A stretch of DNA of 37,199 nucleotides from Streptomyces sclerotialus (lineage in GTDB: Bacteria; Actinomycetota; Actinomycetes; Streptomycetales; Streptomycetaceae): contig JODX01000038.1 in assembly GCA_000719105.1 (NCBI GenBank), positions 1 to 37,199 of the forward strand. Direction: 5' to 3'. Position 1 is the first letter of the stretch; each line of letters opens with the position of its first letter. The position numbers were made by a program, and so were the translations under genes. The notes beneath the pieces were generated by a model that made no database searches, had not been told where the DNA came from, and saw only the letters and a list, made by a program, of their open reading frames with translations. Shown piece by piece: positions 23,131-30,485 of the stretch.

Positions 23131-24639
23131 TCATACCCGCGCGCTGTTGCCTCCGGTGCCTCCGGAGGCCTTCCACTGTCCCTTGGGCAGCGCCAGCCGG
23201 ATCTCCTCCCTCAGGTCCTGGATCTTGGGAAAGCCGGTGTACTGCCCGGTGAGCCGGTACATCTCGCGCAGCCGGTCCCAGGTGCGGTGCGAAGAGTTCG
23301 TGCTCATCGACGTCAGGGCCAGCCGGGCGTAGGTGTCCGCCTGCTCGGGGTCGTCGGCGATGAAGCAGGCCGAGGCCAGCGAGATGTGGTCGAAGATCTT
23401 CGACCGGTCCCGGCCCGCCTCCCGCAGCTCCAGCGCCCGCTTGGCATGGCGCTGCGCGTCACCGGCCGCGGCCGGATCGTGCTCGGCGAGGGTGCGGTAC
23501 GCCAGGGCCTGCATGCCGTGCATGTCCGCGTCGTCGAACATCTGCATCCAACTCGGCGGTGGCACGTCCCCCTTGTCGGAGACGAACAGCTCCTCCGCCT
23601 CGCCGAGGGTGCGCCGCATGGCCTGGCCCTTGCCCATCGACGCCTGTGCCCAGGCCTCGATGGTGTAGAGCATGGCCTTGGTGCGCGGCAGCACCTCGTC
23701 GCCGGAACCGGACTTGGCGAGCTTCATCAGGTCGAGCGCGTCGTCGGGCCGGCCCAGATGCACCATCTGGCGGGCCGCCCGGGAGAGCGCCTCGCCCGCG
23801 CGGGGCCGGTCACCGCCTTCTCTGGCCGCATGCGCGGCGATGACGAAGTACTTCTGCGCCGTGGGCTCCAGGCCGACGTCGTGCGACATCCAGCCCGCGA
23901 GGACGGCGAGGTTGGCGGCGACGCCCCACAGGCGCCGCTGCAGATGGTCGGGGTGACGGTAGGCGAGCATGCCGCCCACCTCGTTGAGCTGTCCCACGAC
24001 AGCCTTGCGCTGCAGCCCGCCACCGCGGGATGCGTCCCAGGCCCGGAACACCTCGACCGAGCGCTCCAGTTCCTCGATCTCCTGCGACCCGATGGGGGCC
24101 GCCTCGTAGCGGTCGTACCCAGCGGGGTCGGCGTGCAGGGGATCGTCGAGTCGGGGAGCGTCGGCAGCGAGGGCCGGATCGGAGTGCAGCCAGTCGTGCA
24201 TGGCGCTGCTGAGTGCGGATCCTGCGGCGAGCGCGGCGCCCGCGCCCACCAAGCCGCGTCGGTTGAGCATGAGGTCCATTCCCGTGAATTCGGTGAGGAC
24301 CGCGGCGGTCCGTTCGGGCGCCCACGGCATCCCGTCGGGATGTTCCGCACTCCCGCCGCTCTGCCGTCTCCCCGTGCGCCCGTGCCGGACCAGACCGAGG
24401 TCCTCGATGGTCACGACACGGCCGAGACGCTCGGTGAACAGCGCCGCCAGCACCCGCGGTACGGGATCGCGCGGGATTTCTCCCATGTCGATCCAGCGCC
24501 GCACCCGCGAGGTGTCCGTGGCCAGCTGGGGGTGGCCCATGGCCGCCGCCTGCCGGTTGACGAGCCTCGCGAGTTCGCCCTTGGACCAGCCGGCCAGGCC
24601 GAACAGGTCCGCGAGGCGGGTGTTGGGTTGTCCGCTCAC
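23131..24639 (-). CDS. NsdA/NsdB-like DNA-binding regulator with TPR-like repeats
   Basis: 502 residues. The N-terminal part WSKGELARLVNRQAAAMG...TDTSRVRRWIDMGEIPRDPVPRVLAALFTERLGRVVTIEDLGL is a helix-turn-helix region characteristic of the Streptomyces NsdA/NsdB family (negative regulators of differentiation and antibiotic production). The remainder is helical TPR-like repeats including WMSHDVGLEPTAQKYFVIAAHAA and ARQMVHLGRPDDALDLM. I recall this family from the genus but cannot say which paralogue it is. The start is GTG 24639 with GGGGG upstream; the frame continues further but codes for non-conserved residues. It is divergent from a phosphotransferase-fold gene; the shared region contains helically phased repeats. 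Confidence 0.83.
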   Translation of the reverse strand: MSGQPNTRLADLFGLAGWSKGELARLVNRQAAAMGHPQLATDTSRVRRWIDMGEIPRDPVPRVLAALFTERLGRVVTIEDLGLVRHGRTGRRQSGGSAEHPDGMPWAPERTAAVLTEFTGMDLMLNRRGLVGAGAALAAGSALSSAMHDWLHSDPALAADAPRLDDPLHADPAGYDRYEAAPIGSQEIEELERSVEVFRAWDASRGGGLQRKAVVGQLNEVGGMLAYRHPDHLQRRLWGVAANLAVLAGWMSHDVGLEPTAQKYFVIAAHAAREGGDRPRAGEALSRAARQMVHLGRPDDALDLMKLAKSGSGDEVLPRTKAMLYTIEAWAQASMGKGQAMRRTLGEAEELFVSDKGDVPPPSWMQMFDDADMHGMQALAYRTLAEHDPAAAGDAQRHAKRALELREAGRDRSKIFDHISLASACFIADDPEQADTYARLALTSMSTNSSHRTWDRLREMYRLTGQYTGFPKIQDLREEIRLALPKGQWKASGGTGGNSARV

Positions 24640-24701
24640 GTCAAGCCCCCAGGGTTCTCGGCTGACTTGACAGTAGCCCTGTGTCAGTTGCTGCGGGACT
24701 A

Positions 24702-24731
24702 TTCGCCAGGGTTCGCCAGGGCACGCCAGAT
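24702..24731. repeat. Three 10-bp phased direct repeats upstream of the Nsd-like gene
   Basis: TTCGCCAGGG at 24702-24711 and 24712-24721 is followed by CACGCCAGAT at 24722-24731. The 10-bp period would place the same face of the helix at each repeat. An inverted repeat TGACA...TGTCA (24668-24672/24682-24686) lies next to it. Candidate cooperative binding region for the divergent genes. Confidence 0.55.
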
Positions 24732-24874
24732 GGTGTGCCACCGGCGATCGGGTGTCGGGTAGGAACGCGCCACCCCGACCCGGTCGCCGCAGGACACTCC
24801 CCAGGGTGCGACCAGGGCGGCCGGGCCGGGTTGCGCGCTGAACTCTCCGGCACACGAAGGGATCTGTTCCGCCC

Positions 24875-26005
24875 ATGCACGCAGCGTCGTCCTCCGTGTC
24901 CGCCCCTCCCCGGTCGCTGCGCCCCCGCCCCGGCGGCGGGGGCCCCTACCTGGACCCCGCCCGCCCGGCGGCCGCCGTGCTCGGTGCCGGCAGGCCGCTG
25001 CGCGCTCCGGGGCCCGGCACCCAACCGCTCAGCGGGAGACTCGACTTGTCCGGCCCTCAGGGCGCACAGCTTCGCGCGGCGATCGCTTCGGTGCATCGCA
25101 TCTGCCCGGAGTTCACTCCTGTGCAGGTGCTGCGCCGAAGCGGGCGCTCCGTGCTGCTCGTCGGCACGGTGGGCCGCAGCACCGCCGTCGCCAAGTGCCT
25201 GCTGGACCGCTCTCCGATCTGGACGGAGCGGAGCAGGCACGAAATAGCTGCGTACCGCGCGTTCGTGAGGCACCGGCCGCCTGTCCGGGTGCCACGGCTG
25301 ATCGCGGCGGATCCGGACAACTGCACGCTGGTGATCGAGCGGATGCCGGGCCGGGCGGCCGCGCTCCAGCGGCATCCGGTGGAGGCCCCGGCCCGCGCGG
25401 ACATCCGGGCGGCGCTGGGAGCGGTCTGCCGGCTCAACGCGTGGCGGCCGCCGGCGGGCCTGTTCGACGCGCCGCTGGACTACGCGGAGCGGATCGCCCG
25501 CTTCCATGAGCTGGGTCTGCTCACCGACCGGGACATGGGCGATCTGCAGAAGCTGGTGCACGGCATCGCGCACACGGCGGGCCGGCACGGCATGGGCCAG
25601 TTCTGTCATGGCGACGCCCTCCTGTCGAACATCCTGCTGTCACCGGCGGGCCCGGTCCTGGTCGACTGGGAACACGCGGGCTGGTACCTGCCGGGCTACG
25701 ACCTGGCGACGCTCTGGGCGGTGCTCGGGGACGCCCCGGTCGCGCGCCGTCAGATCAGCCAGATCGCACAGTCGGCCGGCCCGGCGTCGCGTGACGCGTT
25801 CCTGGTGAACCTGATGCTCGTGCTGACCCGTGAGATCCGCACCTATGAAACCGCCGTGCAGCGTTCGATGCACGACATGGCCCCCTCACCGGCCCATCCG
25901 GGCGCTGCGCCGACCGGCGAGGAACAGCGGCTGCTGCTGAGGCGGCTGCACGACGACTGCCAGCTCGCCCGCCGGGCCGTGCGAGCGGCGGTCGGCACTC
26001 GCTGA
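24875..26005 (+). CDS. Aminoglycoside-phosphotransferase-fold kinase
   Basis: 376 residues. The kinase-like core has a K-containing strand ([24 protein letters not shown]), the hinge [10 protein letters not shown], the catalytic loop [12 protein letters not shown] (His245-Gly-Asp, Asn252) and the metal-binding VDWEHAGW (Asp264). It belongs to the APH/choline-kinase superfamily, so it phosphorylates a small molecule or possibly a sugar; the substrate is unknown and resistance should not be assumed. A proline-rich 60-residue N-terminal extension is unusual. ATG 24875 is preceded by AAGGGA at a long spacing of about 13. It is divergent from the Nsd-like regulator and terminates at the hairpin just downstream. 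Confidence 0.85.
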   Translation: MHAASSSVSAPPRSLRPRPGGGGPYLDPARPAAAVLGAGRPLRAPGPGTQPLSGRLDLSGPQGAQLRAAIASVHRICPEFTPVQVLRRSGRSVLLVGTVGRSTAVAKCLLDRSPIWTERSRHEIAAYRAFVRHRPPVRVPRLIAADPDNCTLVIERMPGRAAALQRHPVEAPARADIRAALGAVCRLNAWRPPAGLFDAPLDYAERIARFHELGLLTDRDMGDLQKLVHGIAHTAGRHGMGQFCHGDALLSNILLSPAGPVLVDWEHAGWYLPGYDLATLWAVLGDAPVARRQISQIAQSAGPASRDAFLVNLMLVLTREIRTYETAVQRSMHDMAPSPAHPGAAPTGEEQRLLLRRLHDDCQLARRAVRAAVGTR

Positions 26006-26011
26006 CGGGGG

Positions 26012-26060
26012 ACGAGGGTCCGCGGTGCGCTCGGGGCAACGGCGCACCGCGGACCTTCGT
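26012..26060 (+). terminator. Strong hairpin after the kinase gene
   Basis: The arms 26012-26030 and 26042-26060 pair over 19 positions with one G-U wobble; the 14 pairs next to the 11-nt loop are perfect. It begins 7 bp after the stop codon. No T-tract follows. Confidence 0.85.
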
Positions 26061-26194
26061 CATGTCCGCCCCACCGGCTTCCCCCGGCCCTCACCGGTCC
26101 ACTCCACTGACGCCTCGCAGGCCCCAGGGCCACCGCCGCGGAAAACCTCCCCTCGCCTCGGCCGACATGGCGAACCGACACCACAGCGGCATGA

Positions 26195-26223
26195 TTGACG
26201 GATCGTCGGCGAGCCGATACCAC
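26195..26223 (+). promoter_or_regulatory. Predicted promoter of the amidase gene
   Basis: TTGACG (26195-26200), 17-nt spacer, TACCAC (26218-26223). The leader to TTG 26353 would be about 120 nt. I looked for the conserved GGGTAACCC-type core of ydaO/c-di-AMP riboswitches, known before some Streptomyces cell-wall hydrolase genes, and did not find it. Confidence 0.5.
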
Positions 26224-26352
26224 TGACCCACGCCGAAGCCTTCGGAACACACCTACGCGATCCCTCGACACGGGTCTCCGCGTCCCGGAGGCGCAGCAGG
26301 ACGCAACAGCACCACACCCCCACCCAAGGACCGACCGTCCCAGGAGGCTGCT

Positions 26353-28335
26353 TTGCGAGGACCCACCACCGACCGCGGGCGCGCCGCCGGGCACAGACGC
26401 GCACGCAGAACGGCAGCGGTCACCGTCGCCTCGGCGGCGCTGCTGCTGCCCCTGCTCGGCGCCGCCCCGTCCGGCGACACCGCGGAGGACTCCGCCACCC
26501 GGCTCCAGGACGCCTTCACCACCGCGGCCGACCGGTACGACGTACCCCGGAGCGTGCTCCTCGGTGTCTCGTACCTGCAGTCCCGCTGGGACGCGCACGG
26601 CGGGGCGCCGAGTGTCACGGGCGGCTACGGTCCGATGCACCTGACCGACGCCCGTACGGCCCTCGACGGGGCCCCGCACCACAGCGAGGGCACGGAGGAC
26701 CCCCGCGGCGACGACTCCCGGCCGGCGGTGCCGCCCCGGGCGGACGTGCCGGAGGACTCCGAACTCCCCGCCCGGCTGCGCACCCTGACGCGGGCCGCCG
26801 AGCTGACCGGGCTGCCGGCCGAGGAGCTTCGTACGGACGCGGCGGCCAACGTGGCGGGCGGGGCCGCGCTGCTCGCCGCCGCGCAGCACGGGCTCGGCGA
26901 GCCGGCGAGCGACGACCCGGCCGACTGGTACGGGGCGGTGGCGCGGTTCTCCGGCGCGGACGACCGGGCGACGGCCGCCGCGTACGCCGACGACGTCTTC
27001 GAGGTGATCCGCACCGGTGAGCGGCGCACCACGGACGCCGGCCAGCGGGTGACGCTCGCCGCCACGCCCGGGCTCCGCCCCGACACCGCGCAGCTCGCGC
27101 GGGCCGGGCTGCGCGCGGCGGACGCGGAGGGCACGGAGTGCCCGCGGAGCGTGTCGTGCGAGTGGATCCCGGCGCCGTACGAGGAGTTCGGCGAGGGCGA
27201 CTACGGCAACCACGACCTGGCCGACCGTCCGGCGTCGCAGCGCATCGAGTACATCGTCGTCCACGACACCGAGGCCACCTGGGACACCACGCTGAAGCTG
27301 GTCCAGGACCCCACGTATGTCTCGTGGCACTACTCGCTGCGCTCGACCGACGGTCACATCGCCCAGCACCTGAAGGCCAAGGACGTGGGCTGGCACGCGG
27401 GCAATTGGTACGTCAACGCCAAGTCGATCGGCCTGGAGCACGAGGGCTTCCTCGCCTCGCCGGACGCCTGGTACACGGAGGCGATGTACCGGACGTCGGC
27501 CCGTCTGGTGCGGTACCTCGCCACGAAGTACCGCATTCCGCTGGACCGCCGGCACATCCTCGGCCACGACAACGTTCCCGGGGTGACCTCCGCGAACATC
27601 CCGGGCATGCACACCGACCCCGGCCCGTACTGGGACTGGCAGCACTACTTCACCCTGATCGGCCGCCCGTTCACCGCCACGGCGGGCCCCAAGGGCGGCC
27701 TGGTGACCATCGCCCCCGACTTCTCGAGGAACCGGCCCGCGTACACCGGCTGCGCCACCGCGGGCGAGCCCTGCCCGGTGCACGGCTCCAGCGCCGTACG
27801 CCTGCGCACGGCGCCCGCCGAGGACGCCCCGCTGGTCAAGGACATCGGCCTGCGGCCGGGCGGCGGCGACTCGACGACCGACGTGAACGACGTCGGTTCA
27901 CGGGTGTCGACCGGCCAGCGGTACGCGGTGGCCGACCGTGCGGGCGACTGGACGGCGATCTGGTACCTGGGCCAGAAGGCCTGGTTCCACAACCCGCGCA
28001 AGCAGCCGACGGCGCGGAACGCGTCCGGCCCGGTCGTCACGCCCAGGCAAGGGCTCACCGAGGTGCCCGTGTACGGGAGGGCGTACCCGGAGAAGGAGGC
28101 CTACCCGGAGGGCGTGCCGGTGCAGGCGGTCTCCCCGCTGCCGTACAAGCTGCTCGCGGGCCAGCGGTACGCGGCCGGCGGCAAGGTGCCCGGCGAGTAC
28201 TTCTACGCGCCGACCTTCGACACGGGCGTGCACCGGGTCGTGGTCGGTGAGGACCAGTACTACGAGATCCAGTTCGGCCACCGGGTGGCGTACGTACGGG
28301 CGGCGGACGTGCGGCTGCTGCCGTCGGCCCGGTAA
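26353..28335 (+). CDS. Secreted N-acetylmuramoyl-L-alanine amidase with SLT-like and SH3-like domains
   Basis: 660 residues. A signal peptide (residues 17-40) is followed by a domain that looks like a lytic transglycosylase (about 50-220: LLGVSYLQSRWDAHGGAPS, GGYGPMHL), then an Amidase_2/PGRP domain (about 295-440: IVVHDTEATW, VSWHYSLRSTDGHIAQHLKAKDVGWHAG, HILGHDNVPG, HTDPGPYWDW). Probable zinc ligands are His304, His420 and Asp422. Two SH3-like wall-binding segments occupy the C-terminal 200 residues. It should cut the bond between MurNAc and L-Ala in peptidoglycan. The start is TTG 26353, fixed by AGGAGG seven nt upstream. The SLT-like motif has Gln76 where Glu is normally catalytic. A hairpin ends the gene. 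Confidence 0.9.
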   Translation: MRGPTTDRGRAAGHRRARRTAAVTVASAALLLPLLGAAPSGDTAEDSATRLQDAFTTAADRYDVPRSVLLGVSYLQSRWDAHGGAPSVTGGYGPMHLTDARTALDGAPHHSEGTEDPRGDDSRPAVPPRADVPEDSELPARLRTLTRAAELTGLPAEELRTDAAANVAGGAALLAAAQHGLGEPASDDPADWYGAVARFSGADDRATAAAYADDVFEVIRTGERRTTDAGQRVTLAATPGLRPDTAQLARAGLRAADAEGTECPRSVSCEWIPAPYEEFGEGDYGNHDLADRPASQRIEYIVVHDTEATWDTTLKLVQDPTYVSWHYSLRSTDGHIAQHLKAKDVGWHAGNWYVNAKSIGLEHEGFLASPDAWYTEAMYRTSARLVRYLATKYRIPLDRRHILGHDNVPGVTSANIPGMHTDPGPYWDWQHYFTLIGRPFTATAGPKGGLVTIAPDFSRNRPAYTGCATAGEPCPVHGSSAVRLRTAPAEDAPLVKDIGLRPGGGDSTTDVNDVGSRVSTGQRYAVADRAGDWTAIWYLGQKAWFHNPRKQPTARNASGPVVTPRQGLTEVPVYGRAYPEKEAYPEGVPVQAVSPLPYKLLAGQRYAAGGKVPGEYFYAPTFDTGVHRVVVGEDQYYEIQFGHRVAYVRAADVRLLPSAR

Positions 28336-28342
28336 CCGGCGC

Positions 28343-28382
28343 GCGACGAAGGGCCGGGGCTCGCGCCCCGGCCCTTCGTCGC
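28343..28382. terminator. 18-bp perfect hairpin after the amidase gene
   Basis: The arms 28343-28360 and 28365-28382 are exact complements with a 4-nt TCGC loop. It starts 7 bp after the amidase stop. On the opposite strand the arm is read as coding sequence by the truncated gene that runs into it. Confidence 0.9.
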
Positions 28383-28758
28383 AGGAGATCCGGCCCTCGG
28401 AGAGCTTGAGGCGCCGTACGATCAGCAGGTTGTCGCCCTGCATCACCGGGATGTCCTCGGACCCGACGACGGTGATCTCCTCGTCGTTCTCCAGCGCCAG
28501 CAGCAGCTGGGCCACCTCGAACGGGATCTCGCCCTCCTCGGTCTCGCGTGCCGGGGAGCCCTCCGGGAGATTGCCGATGATCATGGCGGGGCCACGGCCG
28601 CCGAACAGGTCGTAGCGCAGGAAGACGCCCTGGCAGCTGCCGTCGGGAGCGGGCAGCAGGCCCGCGCCGAGATTGCCGGGCCAGTCGCCCGGGTCCATGG
28701 CCAGTACGTCGAAGTCGGGGCCGGCGGGAGTGGCACTGCGGCGGCGGAGGAAGGACAT
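28381..28758 (-). pseudogene. 3'-truncated hypothetical protein gene running into the amidase terminator
   Basis: 126 recognisable residues from ATG 28758, beginning MSFLRRRSATPAGPDFDVLAM and rich in aliphatic and acidic segments (PFEVAQLLLALENDE, DNLLIVRRLKLSEGRISC). Cys126 is encoded by 28381-28383, exactly where the terminator arm starts; after that the frame reads through the hairpin and antisense through the amidase with no stop until 27898. From memory, Streptomyces homologues continue with about 40 more residues after RISC, which are missing here; my certainty about that is moderate. There is no ribosome site, but TACCAT ends 6 nt before the ATG, so it could be leaderless. Function unknown. 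Alternative: an intact gene with an unusual antisense 3' extension. Confidence 0.6.
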
Positions 28759-28866
28759 GCGGCCATGGTACGTGCACGGCCGGATGCGACGACGTGCGGG
28801 CGAGGCCCGGGAGACGGGACGGACGGGTGGGCACACCGTGCCTGCCCGGCCGCGGCGTGCTCACGT

Positions 28867-29808
28867 TCAGTCGTGCTCCTGCCCGTGCTCCTGCTCGTGC
28901 TCCTGCTCCTCCTGATGCTGCTCCGGGGGTACCACCGCGACCGGGCTCGCCGCGTGCAGCAGGACGGCATGGGTGACGGAGCCGATCATGCGGGCCGGTG
29001 CCGTGATGCGCCTGCGGTGGCGGCCCACCACCACGAGTTCGGCGTCCTTGGACGCGGCCACGAGATGCCCGGCCGCGTCGCCCGCGAGCACGGTGAACTC
29101 CACGTCGACCCGGGGGAACCGGTCACGGAGCGCGGCGGTGCGGTCCTCCGCCAGGGAGCGGGTCTCCCGGGCGACGGCGTCCGGGTCGATCACCGGGGGC
29201 GGGAAGTCGCCGGGCACCGCCCATGCCCCCAGCGGCCACGGGTACGCGACCACCACCTGGACGCGGGCGTCACGGCGGTCGGCCTCCGCGAACGCGAACG
29301 CGAGCGAGGCGGCGTCGGGATTGTCGGCGTGCAGTCCGACGACGACACGCGGTCCGGGGGCGAGGGGCACGGAGTCGTGGACCTCGCGCCCGGACGGCGG
29401 CACCACGACCACGGGACAGTCGGCGTCCCGCGCGGCGGCCATGCTGCTGGAGCCCAGGATCAGCCCGGCGAATCCGCCCCGGCCCCGCGAGCCGGCCACC
29501 AGCAGCTGTGCCGTGGCGCCGAGCTCGGGCAGCAGGACTTCGGGGGCGCCCGCCATGCGGGAGTACTCGACGGCCGGTGGTCCGGTGCGGTCCCGCAGCC
29601 GCGCGCGTACGTCGTCGAGGACCGGGTCGTCGACGAAATCGGGCGGCATGACGGCCGTCACCTCGGGCCGGCCCAGGACCATGCGCTGCCACACATGGAC
29701 GACGCACAGGGGCGCCCCGCGCGTCCGGGCAGCCGTGACGGCCCACTCCAGGGCGCGCAGACTGCCCTCCGACCCGTCGACGGCCGCGATGACCGGCGCA
29801 GTGCTCAT
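28867..29808 (-). CDS. Tandem-domain universal stress protein
   Basis: 313 residues, two UspA domains. Domain 1 (about 1-142) starts PVIAAVDGSEGSLRALEWA and ends with VAGSRGRGGFAGLILGSSSMAAARDADCPVVVVPP, carrying the G-2x-G-9x-G(S/T) nucleotide motif. Domain 2 (about 155-295) ends with VVVGRHRRRITAPARMIGSVTHAVLLHAASPVAVVPP, a variant of the same motif. It probably binds ATP and acts in stress or dormancy. ATG 29808 is 4-5 nt after GAGGAAACG; an upstream ATG is rejected. The C-terminal 17 residues are a His/Glu/Gln-rich tail (QHQEEQEHEQEHGQEHD) from a 12-bp repeat, which could bind metal ions. Confidence 0.93.
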   Translation of the reverse strand: MSTAPVIAAVDGSEGSLRALEWAVTAARTRGAPLCVVHVWQRMVLGRPEVTAVMPPDFVDDPVLDDVRARLRDRTGPPAVEYSRMAGAPEVLLPELGATAQLLVAGSRGRGGFAGLILGSSSMAAARDADCPVVVVPPSGREVHDSVPLAPGPRVVVGLHADNPDAASLAFAFAEADRRDARVQVVVAYPWPLGAWAVPGDFPPPVIDPDAVARETRSLAEDRTAALRDRFPRVDVEFTVLAGDAAGHLVAASKDAELVVVGRHRRRITAPARMIGSVTHAVLLHAASPVAVVPPEQHQEEQEHEQEHGQEHD

Positions 29809-29904
29809 CGTTTCCTCGCCTCCGGCACACACTTCGTCTCCTGGAGCCAGCCTGGGTGTGTCGGGGGCCGGCTCCGAGGCGGCTCACAGACCGGGTGTCC
29901 GGAA

Positions 29905-29920
29905 AAGGAGGTGATTCACC
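29905..29920 (+). other. Near-perfect Shine-Dalgarno sequence without a convincing gene
   Basis: AAGGAGGTGATTCACC matches the complement of the 16S rRNA 3' end for about 11 bases. GTG 29924 opens a 116-codon frame, but its third positions are A/T-rich for this genome and it is antisense to the DUF397 gene, so it is probably not coding. Confidence 0.4.
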
Positions 29921-29991
29921 CCCGTGGCGTGCCGATCACGTACGGGAGCCACATGTGCGCGCACACCATCTGCCCTCGGTCGCGGGTCGGC

Positions 29992-30234
29992 TCAGGTCAG
30001 ATCGAACTCCCCTTCGCGCGCGTCCGACATGAACGCGCCCCACTCTGCGGGAGTGAAGATCAGGGAAGGGCTCTCGGGCCGGCCGCCGTTGCGCATCGCG
30101 ATGAAGCCCTCGACGAAGGCGATCTGGACGTCGCCCCGCCCTCGGCTGCTGGAGCGCCACTCGGCGCCCGTGAGGTCCAGGTCAGGCTTGTTCCAGCCCG
30201 CGAGTGAGGGCTGCTCCATGGTGGTCTCCGCCAC
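29992..30234 (-). CDS. DUF397 protein (orphan)
   Basis: 80 residues. The segment W.KS/W.SSSRG-like EWRSSSRGRGDVQIAFVEGFIAMRNGGRPESPSLIFTPAEWGAFMSDAREGEFD is the DUF397 signature (S-S-x-x-G...C/I-V-E-V, R-D-S/N, F-T-x-x-E-W-x-x-F). In Streptomyces such proteins usually accompany an XRE/DUF5753 regulator and act with it, but no such gene is adjacent. The start is GTG 30234 with GGGAGGAG eight nt upstream; ATG 30219 is an alternative. It lies 183 bp upstream of the universal stress protein gene on the same strand. Confidence 0.9.
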   Translation of the reverse strand: MAETTMEQPSLAGWNKPDLDLTGAEWRSSSRGRGDVQIAFVEGFIAMRNGGRPESPSLIFTPAEWGAFMSDAREGEFDLT

Positions 30235-30433
30235 GTCCGTGCTCCTCCCGGTTCGTCGTCCGCCGCCAGACTAGCGATCGGTCACCGCTGCCGACAGGCC
30301 ATGTGAGGGGGAGGTTCGGGTGGCGGGTCCGGATGCCCGGCAGCCATGTCGCACGTACTCGCGGTGCCGGAAAAAGTACGGTCCGATCTCTTGCCCGGGG
30401 CGTTCCCGGCTGGATTACTGATCACGGAAGTGA

Positions 30434-30451
30434 CGACCGAATGATCGGTCG
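30434..30451. promoter_or_regulatory. Candidate TetR-type operator before paaK
   Basis: CGACCGAATGATCGGTCG has perfect 7-bp arms and a 4-bp centre. It is similar in style to TetR-family sites with ACCGACC...GGTCGGT arms that control phenylacetate genes. The centre contains an ATG (30441) that is in frame with paaK. Confidence 0.55.
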
Positions 30452-30485
30452 ACCGGAGGCTGTGGTCGGCGGGAGAGGGTTTCCG

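Noticed and set aside
24875..26005. Aminoglycoside resistance gene
   Set aside because: The fold is shared by many kinases; nothing in the sequence points to an aminoglycoside substrate.
26224..26352. ydaO/c-di-AMP riboswitch before the amidase
   Set aside because: The conserved core elements, including GGGTAACCC, were not found in the leader.
29924..30274. 116-codon GTG ORF after the strong Shine-Dalgarno sequence
   Set aside because: Third codon positions are unusually A/T-rich for this genome, and it is antisense to the clear DUF397 gene.
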